From Aristolochia californica (lineage: Eukaryota; Streptophyta; Magnoliopsida; Piperales; Aristolochiaceae), in assembly GCA_029961685.1 (NCBI GenBank), contig JARWKL010000015.1:25265220-25329219 (forward strand): a stretch of 64,000 bases of DNA, read 5' to 3'. Each line of letters opens with the position of its first letter. The first letter of the stretch is position 1. Shown piece by piece: positions 21,765 through 33,200 of the stretch. The notes below the pieces were generated by a model. That model was not told the DNA's origin. It was given only the letters and a program-made list of their open reading frames with translations, and did no database searches. The translations under genes were made by a program, and so were the position numbers.

Positions 21765-22774
21765 TACTGCATTTGCTTCCCCATAAATAATCCTCTCCAT
21801 ACATACATATATCCTGGTAAGTAATCGAGATTCCAGCATTGGTATTTCCTTGAGATTCAGGCTGCGCCACTTAGGATATTCTGCTGCTTGGTTTTCATTC
21901 TGGTAGGCTGATCATTCTTAGAAAAAATGTCAGACCTGTCTTTAATTGAATGCCATACCATGTCCATGAGCTTAGTTGTTTTTGTGGCTGTTCTGCAGGT
22001 GTTTTCTGTTCCATCGTCTCCTTCCATGTTTGTTTAAGTCAGCCTGTTGTAGGCTTGTTGACATCTAAATCTATTGAATTGTTATCTCGAAGAGATGCTT
22101 GTGACTATTTTCTGGTTGTATGTTTACATATTATGGATTGAAAGGAATGGCTTGATCACTTCGATTGCTGGATTGTGTTTTGTGGGGCAATTCTGTTTCA
22201 ACCTGGAAATTGTTGGCAAGAGTTTTGTTTGGTAGTTTTACACATCACATAGTGGGAACTTCAGTCTGCTGCTTCATGTAAGTCCTATTTGTACTGGCAA
22301 AAGCCCTTCGAATCCACCGTTTTAGTTGTCACTGGGTAGTCTGAATGACAATAGCCAAGCCAAACTGGCTAATGCATTTCGAGCGACTCTCTCTCTTGTA
22401 AACGACAACAACGACATGATTAAACAGAAACGTAATGAAGCATCAGTTCCAAACATCGGTGGCATACCATAAAATTTCATTACTTTTACAGGATTAAACA
22501 ATGGAAAATTGCTCCACGCAGTCATGTCTGTTACAAGTGGTGAATTTCTCAAACCTTTCTTTACATTGAAAATAGCAACTGAAAATTATGTACACTAGCA
22601 ATACAAGTAGGTCAGCAGGAGTATGGAGAAGATTCTCGTTAATGGATGAATAATTGTGTTCCTCACTGCAAAAAGGAATTTGTTTGCTTCCCTGACAATG
22701 TTAATTGAGGGAAAATGCACATTTTATACTCCTCTCCAAAGCTGTGTATCCGGCAATTGGTTCAGTGAAACATG
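21765..22774. other. Convergent 3' ends of CIPK23 and IF-2
   Basis: About 1 kb between the CIPK23 stop and the IF-2 stop on the opposite strand. It should hold both 3' UTRs. No other coding sequence is recognised. Confidence 0.6.
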
Positions 22775-25700
22775 TTATCGCTCAACACCAGCTTGGGCCA
22801 ATGCAGCTGCAACGGATGCTGAAGCCTCTTCAAGCGTCCGTTGCTTCTTTACTGTGTTAAATGTCTCAATGATGTCGCCTTCTTCCCAATCATTATAATC
22901 GTCTACACCAATACCACATTCCAGCCCAGAACCAACCTGTAGAATTGAAGTAAAGAGTTATGTTCTTGTAAAGAAATGCATCTGCATCAGAAAGAAAACA
23001 AATCCAAAATTGCTAAAGCATAGAGGGGAAATATGAAATGCTATGCTTTCCTCGTTCTTATCAGATTTTAAACGGGAAATTTCATGGTTAAAGCCGGCCT
23101 TCCAAAGGAATGCAGGAAAGACAAAGAGTAAAGATAGATCAATTCAGAGAAGACTGACCCATGATAATATTATAACCAAAACTTGAGTTATTATATTAGC
23201 AGAATCGTGAGATACTCCTGATATGCTAAAGGGTAACGTACCTCTTTCACCAGTTCCTTCACCCTTCTAAGAGAATCAAGGGTGCCAGTATAGACGGTTT
23301 TCCTATTACGCACAACCTGGAGCCCACATCCATTCACGACTTTACCTTCTGTTACCATGCAACCAGCAACACGCCCACTACCACTGGTAAATATAGCACG
23401 CACTTCTGCAGTTCCTATTGGTACCTTTTCCTGTTAAGAAAGTTATGGTTGTAAATTTGAAACTCAGAGCAAGATAAAACTAAATGAAAAAGTAAATGAC
23501 ATGTTAATATGGGTAGCTATCTGAAATTCAGTTCACCTCTACTAGTTCTAGGAGTCCTTCCATGGCATTCCGCATGTCATCAAGAAGTTCATAGATGACT
23601 CTATAATTTCTGATCTCTACTCCTTTATTATCAGCATATTTCTTCACTGAACCAGGCACTTTGACATTGAACCCAAAAATTATGGCTTCAGTGGCAGCAG
23701 CCAAATCAACGTCACTGGTGTTTACATCCCCTGGTGCTTGCATCAGGAACTTCAATGTGATATTGTATTGTGGGAGCACTTGAATTGCTTGTCTGATGGC
23801 TTCAATGGATCCCTGATTACCACAAAAGAGTTCTCAAGTCAACTGTTTATAAGTGTTTAGAATGTGTTCATCTATAAGAAGCAGATATCTACCTGAACAT
23901 CAACCTTCAGAATTATATTTAGCTGGTGCAGATCTAACCCAACTTGCTTCCCAACTGATACAGCAGAAGCAATAGAGGAAAGAGTGACCTTACCCTCCCC
24001 TGCTTTTGCAGATATCCTTTCAACCTGTAGTTGTTCTGCACGGGCCTCTGCCTTCTCCCGTGCAGTATCTAAAGAGCCCACAACCTCAAATTCATCACCA
24101 GCTATAGGAACATTGTTTAAGCCAATGATCTGCAGAGTAAAATGAAAAGAAAAGTGCATAAAAAAGATGACCAGAAAGTAGGAGACAGAAGACTCACAGA
24201 CAAAGTAGGCAAAAAGATGACCAGAAAATGAACAAGGTTTTGAACAACGGCTAAAACCTATAGCAGTAATCAATAAAACTAGTGACATAAAAATAATTGA
24301 AAATGTTATATAGTAATCAATAAGACCTGAACAGCCGTGGATGGTCCAGCTTCATCAACCTGACCTCCTCTATCATCAAATAGAGCACGCACCTACTCAT
24401 GGGCAAATGAAGCAGACTGATCAGTTGAAGGTGTGAAACAAATCTAAGTGGTTCCTCTTGGATTAGGAAGCCAAAATAGGATAACAATGGCTTGCAAGAG
24501 CAAACTGAAAACTGACCTTCCCAAAGGCTTCACCGCAAACCACCACATCACCCCTTTTGAGGGTCCCATTCTGCACAATGAATGTGGCAACAGGTCCTCT
24601 TGATTTATCTAATCCTGCCTCGATCACAGTTCCTTTTGCGCTTCTGTGAGGATTAGCTTTCAACTCTTGCAACTTCACATTTCACAAAAGGAAGTATTAA
24701 ATGAGCAAATTCATCTCGGTCTCAGATCATGTGCTAAAGAAGTATATGGATGCTATTTCAAAAAAATATATATATATATATGGATGACTAAGTGGTAGTA
24801 TAAAACCATCCTATATACCTCAGCAATAAGCATGACAGTTTCCAACAAGTCATCCACATTCTCCCCTTTAAGAGCACTAATCTGACAGTGAACATATATA
24901 CATCAACAGCACCATATAAGATCACTAAATTAAAACAAAAAGGTAAAGAAATTCTTGGAAGGATGGATAAAATAAGAGACCTGGACCATAGGAATATCAC
25001 CCCCCCAGTCCTCTGGCATCAAGCCAACTGAAGAAAGTTCTTGCATGACTCGTTCTGGGCTGGCTCCTTCCTTATCTATCTGAGAAAAGAATAGATGGCA
25101 GCATATCAGCGTGCAGAACTTCGAAACCTTGACCAAGGAAGATAATATTTTAGGAATTAGACCTTATTGATTGCAACTACAATTGGCACTTGAGCTGCTT
25201 TGGCATGAGCTATGGCCTCTTTTGTTTGAGGACGGACACCATCATCTGCAGCCACCACAATGATAGCTATATCTGTCACTCTTGCACCACGTGCTCTCAT
25301 TGCACCAAATGCCTGACAGAGGTTTACAGTATATGAATGAAATATGTAAGTTCATTACAAAATATTCAATAAAGTCTGTTATTTTCACCAGACAAATTTA
25401 GTCTCCATTAGTATCACTAAATCCTACAACTGTTGTCTTCTGAGACAAAAAAATTCTTTGGTTATTCATACCAAAAAGATGTAGTAGCCTAACAACTGTT
25501 ACAGCAAACAATGTAACAAGATAGCCACAGCCATATCTGAGCAAAAAAAACCAAACTGAATCAAGTCCAAAGAAATTACCTCATGACCCGGTGTATCAAG
25601 GAAAACACAAGGTTGAAGCTTGCCATCGGCAGGAACAAGCACCTTATATGCTCCAATTCCTTGTGTGATGCCACCTGCTTCAGATGCAACCACCTACAAA

Positions 25701-27496
25701 TGACTAGCAGTCAGAATTTATTTCATTTAGTATAGTTTGAAGCAAGTATAACACCAGGTATAGAGAAAACAAACAAGTAAAAGTTCCTTGAGTTTTGGAC
25801 GACTTAAATTGAACAAGAAATCAACCATACCCTGCTTTTCCGAATGTAGTCCAAAAGAGTAGTCTGTAAACAGGAAGAAACATTTTATTAAGAAATTGTT
25901 AATCTCATGATTGTTCACTATACATTTTCTAATCAAATAAAAGTCTACATGAATCTCATGATTGTTCACTGTGCATGTTCTAGGAATGGCAAATGGAAAC
26001 TGAATTTCATTACTTCCTACCTTCCCATGATCGACATGACCCATGATTGTAAGGACAGGTGGTCTTTCTTCTAGCATGTCCAAGTCCTCTTCATCAAGCA
26101 CTTCCTTCTTCTTAGCCATATCTTCCACTTTAACAGGATCAATTACTATAACTTCCACATCATATTCCTTGCATACCATCTTGACCATATCTTTATCTAG
26201 AGTATACACTGTATCAGGCCTAACTCCCTTTGAATAGAGAAAACCAAGAATTTCAGCCTCACTAACTGCCAAGTTGTAAGCCAAATCCTCTGTCAGCATT
26301 CCTTCTTCCCCCACCTCAAGAATTTCCACCTTAACAGGAGCAGCTGCCTTGGCAGCCTCAAGCCTTGCAGCCTTCCGGCTTGCCTTACTCCACTTCCTGC
26401 CTTTTTTTGCCTGAGAACCAGGAATGGAGACATTTAACTCCGACGTCTCATCATCCACCATTAACCGCCTCCTCGAACCTCCAGCCGTACCAGCTTTCTT
26501 TCGCCTCTCGTCTTTAAGCTTTTGTTGGCTTGAGCCTTTAGCCGGTTTTACAGGAGGTAAAACAACCTGAGCAATAAGTGGATCGTTGGCTGGTTTTTTG
26601 GGTGCAAATTTGTCTATCAGAATTGGCTTCCGATCTTTCACTTTTATACTTGGATCGGGAACTTCTGAAACTGGTGGCCTTGAAGCAGCACCTACATCCT
26701 TCAGTATCACAGGTTTCTTAATTAAAGGTCGAACAGCAATAGCAGGTTTTGTTTGAAGTTCCGGTTGAGGCCTCAATGGTACTCGAGATTGAACTTCAGA
26801 CTTCTCTGCCTCTTGAGTCTTAATAACTTCTCCACCAGAGTTAGAAACACCCTTAACAACTTTTTGCAAACTTGCAACTGGGTTCCCTTTCCGCCAGACA
26901 CTTTTCAATGTTTTAGATTTCCTGGAGCCACCCGAGCTTGAAGGTCTTCCTCCTCTAGGACTGGCATCTGCAGACGAAGCTGGTTTCCCACTTACACTAT
27001 TCTCCTTGATATTTATTTTTGTACGAGTTGCATTTTCCAATTTCTCTGCCTTCTCAAGAACCTCGCCAAGTGACTCGATCACTCTGACTCTATCCTCTTC
27101 TTTTTCTGATTTCTCCTCCAATGGGTTTCTACCAGGTTTAGTTGGGGTCCAAGGGACTGAATTTCGAGAGTTTACAGTTAGAATAGGTTCAGGCTTTAGT
27201 GGGGCCTTTAGAAGAGGCTTGGGAGAGGGTTTCAGGATAAGGTCAGAATCCTCATCTTTGCTCCCTCTGAATGTAGATTCTGAAGGAACGGAATTCCCCA
27301 ACTCAGCAATCAACTCAGTGGTGACTGTGCTACATTTACAAACCCATGGGTAACCCCTACTCCATCTAGGAGGAAAATGAATAAAACTACTTCCTCTAAT
27401 CACTGAAGTTCTACGAACTGCCACGGGAAAACCATCACAAACAGATGAGTTGGTCCTCGCACTTCCTAATGTAGCTAGAGAAGCAAGAGATGCCAT
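22775..27496 (-). CDS. FUG1: Translation initiation factor IF-2, chloroplastic
   Basis: GTPase that places initiator fMet-tRNA on the plastid ribosome. Twelve coding exons, from the start leftward: 27496-26021, 25863-25831, 25693-25580, 25312-25163, 25079-24981, 24881-24819, 24672-24517, 24392-24327, 24129-23893, 23812-23537, 23430-23242, 22936-22775. All have GT..AG borders and give 1006 aa, close to Arabidopsis FUG1. The Ser/Arg-rich N-terminus ([11 protein letters not shown]) fits a transit peptide. A long Pro/Lys-rich linker runs to about 360 and a basic [20 protein letters not shown] region follows. The G domain has GHVDHGKTT (486-494), [10 protein letters not shown] (510-519), DTPGHE (536-541), NKID (590-593) and SALKG (626-630). 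Domains II, III and IV follow and end in ALAQAGVER. The exon 1 border falls inside the P-loop. The gene converges with CIPK23 and diverges from ILP1, matching the FUG1-ILP1 neighbourhood remembered from Arabidopsis. Confidence 0.97.
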
Positions 27497-28380
27497 GGCT
27501 TACAGGACTAAAAAACTGAACATTTCAGCCACTGAATCACAGATCTATCACAAGACAAGGAGCAAATACGGACCAAAATACCTATAACAAAAGCATAAAA
27601 ACTCTAGTATGGACAGTTACTCCAGCCAATCTGATGTTGCCAATGAAAAATTTACTTCGGTCTTAGGTGGGATCTTGTAACACTCTTCTATCACGCTAAA
27701 ATAATAAACAATTTCCTGCAAGGCACAAACAACGAAGTTTAGATTGGAAAAATCACATGAGGGTCGTCAATTGAGCAAAGTTAACAATTCAAATGTTAAT
27801 AAGAAAAATGAGTCCCACGATTTTAATGAAGCCAGTACATGTTTTAATATTACCCAGACATTGGCCACGCTGATGAAAAAACACACTCCAGATTCCAGAA
27901 CCAAAATTCCCGGGAGGAAGAAGATAATTAAGGAAGGAATAACATGAATCTTTTATAGAATGGAAGTAAAGAATTTCCTTTAACAACTTCAAAGAAGAAA
28001 ACATGAACTTGACATGATTCCACAACTGAAAAAATTCATGAACAAGTGCAGTGACAAAATTCCACAGCACAAACCAGCGGAATTCTAATACGCGGCTCCA
28101 AATTCTCAACGAACATAAAGTGACTCACAAATAACAGAACTCAATTTCTCAAACAGATTCCCAGATCCATAACTCCAGTAGTATCAAATTGAAGGGTGGG
28201 AAACCGCAATACGACGTCGTTTAAGCAATTACGCCAAGACGAGCAACGAAAACAATCAACTGACAACTTTGAACGGCTCCGAAAAACAACAAAAGCCCTA
28301 ATGAATGAATTAAAAAAGCTTCACAAAACTCACCTATGAGAAGCGACGAAGCGGTCTTCGTATCAAAATGCCCGACGGAT
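27497..28380 (-). other. Likely 5' UTR of IF-2 with a leader intron
   Basis: On the minus strand a donor-like G|GTGAGT lies at about 28334/28333 and an acceptor-like TTGCAG ends at 27716, so a leader intron of about 0.6 kb is plausible. No protein-coding exon of another gene is seen. The exact transcription start is not determined. Confidence 0.4.
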
Positions 28381-30160
28381 GTTAACTTTGTCGCGCCGAT
28401 TGCGTTTAGATAGAGTAAGAAGGGGAACAAGCAGAGAGAAAGATAGGAAATTTGGTGGCAAAAAGATGGTTTTGATTTATAATTTAATTCATTTTTGTTG
28501 GTTTCTGTTGCCGTGTATGTGGCTGCCTCTCCTCTTGTCGATTTTATGTGATGATAAGGTTTTACCCTTTTTTCCTGCTTTTCCCTCCTTCTGTATCTCT
28601 CTCTGTCTGATTCTACAGTTGCTGCACTTTTCCAAGGAACTCGCGGCAGTTGATACTAGCCAATTCTACTTGCGCCCATGCCTCGTGAACAAAAATTTAA
28701 ATTAAACTATAAAAATTTACTTTTTAACTGATCTTTATTTTTTGTATTTTAATTAAATTTTATTAATTTATTAAATTATTATTTTAAACAATGTAATGAA
28801 TATAAAGATATTACTATAAATTATATCGAAGTAAATAAAAAAATTATAAGTATTTTAAAGTAAAAATTAGGTGCTCTTAAGGATAATTTGGACTTGGGTT
28901 CCATTTTCATTCTTTTACCTATTTATATGTCATCCTTCGGGTTTTGCTTGGAACTCTATGGAAAAAAAATGAAAAAATAAGAATTTGATTATTATTATTC
29001 TAAAAAATAGTTAATAAAAAATATAATTTGAACATTATCTCATTTTTACTAATTATTTTTGGGAATAATAATGGTCAATTCTTATTTGTTTCTCTTTTAT
29101 TTTCTAGGAGTTCCAAACATACCCTTAGTACTATTTAGGTTTCTTTAGCCGAATTCTAAATAAAAAAATAAAAAATATTTTTTAAATATATAATTTAAAT
29201 AATTAATAAAAGAAATAAGATTTAATTTCTACTTTCATTGAATAAAGAAAAATATATATAAGGATTCAGCTTTCTTGACCCATTATAAAAGGAACCCTTC
29301 CTTCTTTTCTTTCTCAAGCCTTCAAGAGTTGTAATTTAATTGTAATTTTTTAGATTTAATATGAGAAAAAAAATAGTATGGACCTTAGTCCATCTAACTA
29401 TTTAACTTAAGTTGAACTAGTGGGGGAGCCGATGTCAAAGCTAGGTGGTTCCGGTCTACCTAGGTTAGGTTCCATCTACCCTTGGTCCACCTGGGTTAGG
29501 TACTTGGCTTTCTGCACTTTAACAGATCGGTCTTTTGGTTTGTATTGGCTAGGCGTTTGACATGGTATAAGAGGTAAGCACCACGTTTTGCATTCGATTC
29601 CCGACGGAAGTGGTATGGAATGGGAACGATGGTTCCGGTCCACATGAGTTAGGTTTCGTCCACCTCCTAAGTTAGGTATTTGGCTTTCTACACTTAATAG
29701 ACCGGTCTTTTGGGTAAAATTAACTATAATTAAACATTATTCATTAAATAACGACATGTTATAAACAAATCTTGTATAAACGTATTAACATAAAAACTCG
29801 AAACATCATTATTATAATTTGTATTCTTATAATTCCATTTCAAATTTAATCAATATATATTTAAAATTTGTAGGATCCATCAATTACATTTTTCTCTAAA
29901 ATTAATCACTTAAAAATTTTAAAACTAATTTATAATATGAGAGAACAAAATTAGAAGAGTTTGTAACTCGTATAACTTGTTTGGAATACCAAATATAATC
30001 GAGTGTCGAGTTTCATTAATATTATTACAAACGCACCACATATCGACAAGTATTAATGTTGTAAATAAATACATACTTAAAAATTCGAACCAATACGCAA
30101 TAACATTAAGCACGATGCGACATGCGCGAATCACGAAACGAGAGACAGTCCGTTACGGAG
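28381..30160. other. AT-rich divergent intergenic region between IF-2 and ILP1
   Basis: It contains no recognisable coding sequence. It is AT-rich with many short T and A runs, and it includes the repeated TRIM-like segment at 29444-29713. It should contain the promoters of both divergent genes. Confidence 0.5.
29420..29713 (+). repeat. Direct repeats with PBS- and PPT-like motifs, possible TRIM remnant
   Basis: Two related units of about 90 bases lie at 29444-29538 and 29628-29713. They share tggttccggtc, gttaggta.ttggctttct and ccggtcttttgg. A polypurine-like agtgggggagc (near 29418) precedes the first unit and a PBS-like tggtataagagg (29563) follows it. The segment gcattcgattcccg nearby resembles a tRNA B box. 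This suggests a very small LTR element or its remnant. Confidence 0.4.
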
Positions 30161-30162
30161 GC

Positions 30163-30169
30163 TATAAAA
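30163..30169 (+). promoter_or_regulatory. TATA box of ILP1
   Basis: ctataaaac lies about 65 bases before the ILP1 start codon, in a locally GC-richer stretch. Position and sequence fit a core promoter with a short leader. Confidence 0.5.
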
Positions 30170-30233
30170 CGAAAAGCGAGCGCGAAAGCGGGGGCATTTG
30201 TTCGTCGACAGGCCAAAAGAGAGGGAAAAAAGA

Positions 30234-33200
30234 ATGAGGGAAGAGGTGATTAGCTCGGGCACTGTTGATCCGCTGGTGCGCGCCAGATCCTCTTCGCCGT
30301 CTCCTACTCCAGCCGCCAGGTAATCGTTTTACATATTTTCTATCCTCAATTGCTTTCCTCACTGTTTCTCTGTCAAAGTTTTCGTTTTTAGTTTGCTTGA
30401 GATTGTTTAGCTGCCTTTTAGGGCATTATTGACGCTCTTGTGAAAGCTCTGTTTGTCACTGGCCTTTTGGAAATTTTGGTCTTGGAAACGTTGAATTTGA
30501 TCGACCTGGTAGGTTGTGACTCTTCTTGGTGATAATTTTGTTAACATGAGCTCCTGTAGCGGTTGAGGGTTGCGCTTCACTTCAGTTCTGTGAGGTGGGA
30601 TTCTGTAGTAGGAAACGATGTCTTCATGAAACATTTATGTATTTATTTATTTATTTATTTTGGCACGTCTCTGGCAGGTGTCACCCCATGAGCGGTTATT
30701 TATTTCTTCAAATCTCTAATCGAGGTGTTCGGTGATCAAATCCTTTAGCTAGTTGGTTGTCGTTGCAGGTTTCAAGTGGTTTGACTCAGGGATCAGGGAT
30801 TCTAAGTTTTTAGTCAAAACAACTGCGGAAAACCGAGGGGAGGTTGAGTATAAAGCTGACCTAGGTTTCTATTTTCAGTCAGTGATTGTCAAATTGAAGT
30901 CAACTGGAGGAATTGGTTTGCGGCTTTCATTTGTTTTGGTTCCAGGGGGGCAGATTTTGGATTTGACTGGAATTTCGGTGGAACTATTGGGAATTGTGGC
31001 AGGTCTTTTTGTTTTTAACCGACAACTTTGCTTGGCTCACTTTTAGTTTTGAAGGGCAGAAACTGCCGGCCTAATATCTTCAGTCTTGGGTGTGTGTGTG
31101 TTTGGGTTGGGGGGTGTCTTGTTTGTAAGCGGGATTTCTGACAAATATTTTTTAAGTTGATGTATTTGATGTGGTCCATTGCTTTGAATCATGGTCTGTC
31201 TGTGTTTCGTTGAAATATTCTTGCTAAGCACATTTGCTCTGCTTGGAGAATTGTCTCGTAATTCCGCTTGACACTCATATGGAGGAAGATTTGTCTTCAG
31301 CTTCTTCTGTGCTACAATTACTATACGAGTTGAAGTCTTGTGAACGGGATTTCTGACAAATATTTTTTAAGTTGATACACTTGATGTGGTCCATTGCTTT
31401 TTATAGTGGTGTGTTTGTGTTTCATTGAGATATTTTGTTAAGCACATTTGCTTTGCTAGGGGAATTTTCTTGTATTTCCACTTGGCACTCATATGTAGGA
31501 GATTTGTCTTCATCTTCATCTGTGCTACAATTTTACTATACAAATTGAAGTCTTGTGATGATTTTAGCTTTCTATTTCTTTGATTTGTCTGTGTTTTCTT
31601 GGTTTTTATACTACTGCAAGGATCTGACAGATAATGGTTATATCAGCTCTGCAGGTGCTTCCTCGCCAGCGGTCCCAACTAATTTTGGCAGCATAGATTG
31701 GTTAGGTCAAGGGCAAGGTTCTAAAGCAGGTTCTCTATCATGTGTTGGATCTCACCTACCTCGAACTTCCTTGAGTACAAATGCTGGGGGCTCTGCTCTT
31801 GGATCTTCTCAACCGTCCTGTAGACCATGGGACAGAGGGGATCTTCTCAGGCGTCTAGCCACATTCAAGCCATCAAATTGGGCTGGCAAGCCAAAGGTTT
31901 GGACTTTGCTTACTTTTTCCATTGGTTTTGGACGATTTTGAGTTGAAAGGTTTCAACTCTTTCATTCTATACCACTATTTTCTTTCCCGCCTCACCCCTT
32001 CCTGAGGTTTTCATGTTTTCTAGATGATGAGGCACAAAGTAGCAAATGTGTAGGTACCAGGAAATGGCCATTTGCCCAAATTTTCTCTTTCGTTTGCCAC
32101 AGTCAATTTGTGTTACCTTACGTGCTATTGAACCGTTAGTTTCAGTTATCATAGTGATATTCTTTGCCTGCATTTATTTTTTATTATTATTTTTTGAAAT
32201 GGTTGCCAGTGTGCAAATCTTGTGCACTTTATCTTCCTTTCAATGCACACAACCATTATGAATATAAATTTGATGGCAGAGAAGTAGCAAAAATTTGTTT
32301 GTAAATTGACTTTGGTTATTTTTCAGACTGTGTGTGTGGTTATACCACCTGCATATTTGTTATGAGTATCAGCTGCTTTTGAGCATGCATAATGCACAAT
32401 TTTATCCTACAGTCGCAGGAAACATGGTTTATTCCCATTGGTTAAGTAGAACTGATAGTTGAGGAAAGTGGGATTGTAATATGTATGATGCGGGACAACA
32501 AATCAGAAGTAAAATTGAGTTGATTGAATGGTGTGTTTCGGTGCTGGAAGGAGAGAAAAAGAAGAAGGAGACGAAGAATTTAGAAGAAGTGAGATGAAGA
32601 ATTGAGAAGAAGAAGAAAGGAGAATAATAGAGAAGAAGAAGGACGTGAAGGGAGAAGGAGAGAAAACACAGTTTTTATTAATTCATTTTCAAAGCTGCAT
32701 CCAATGTGCAGTTACAACCTATTAATAACTAAAATGAAATTTAAAATTTAAAACAGATAAAGATCAATATCTGATAAAATTCAGTAAAATCAGGAAAGTT
32801 AAACTATAAAATAAAATGAAATAAAATAAAAAGAGAAAATAAATAATCTGAACCGTAATGTGGTGGGTCTACTGGAGCCCGATGGTCATACTGGTGTACC
32901 CTCAATGTATTTTTGCAATATTAAGTCCTTCTGATGTTTGTTCAATGTTGATTTGCTTTGATCATATAGTTTGCTGGGTAAGATAGCTGTCCATCTCTGT
33001 TATGTGGCTGCTATTTTGGTGTTTGATAGACTCTCATTTGTTTTTTCTTTTGGGTGTATTTTAATTTTTGAGAGGATAATTGCAGGTTGCTGGTTCACTG
33101 GCCTGTGCTAGGAGAGGGTGGATAGATGTTGCCACTGATAAAATTGCATGCGAGTCATGTGGGGTTCAACTCAGTTTTAACTTATTACCATCTTTGGCTT

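Noticed and set aside
25727..26018. Extension of IF-2 exon 1 beyond the P-loop lysine codon
   Set aside because: The frame there is intron sequence. The next exon (25863-25831) restores [11 protein letters not shown] as the family requires.
29560..29610. tRNA gene suggested by a B-box-like gcattcgattcccg
   Set aside because: No cloverleaf could be drawn and no A box at proper spacing was found. A retroelement remnant fits better.
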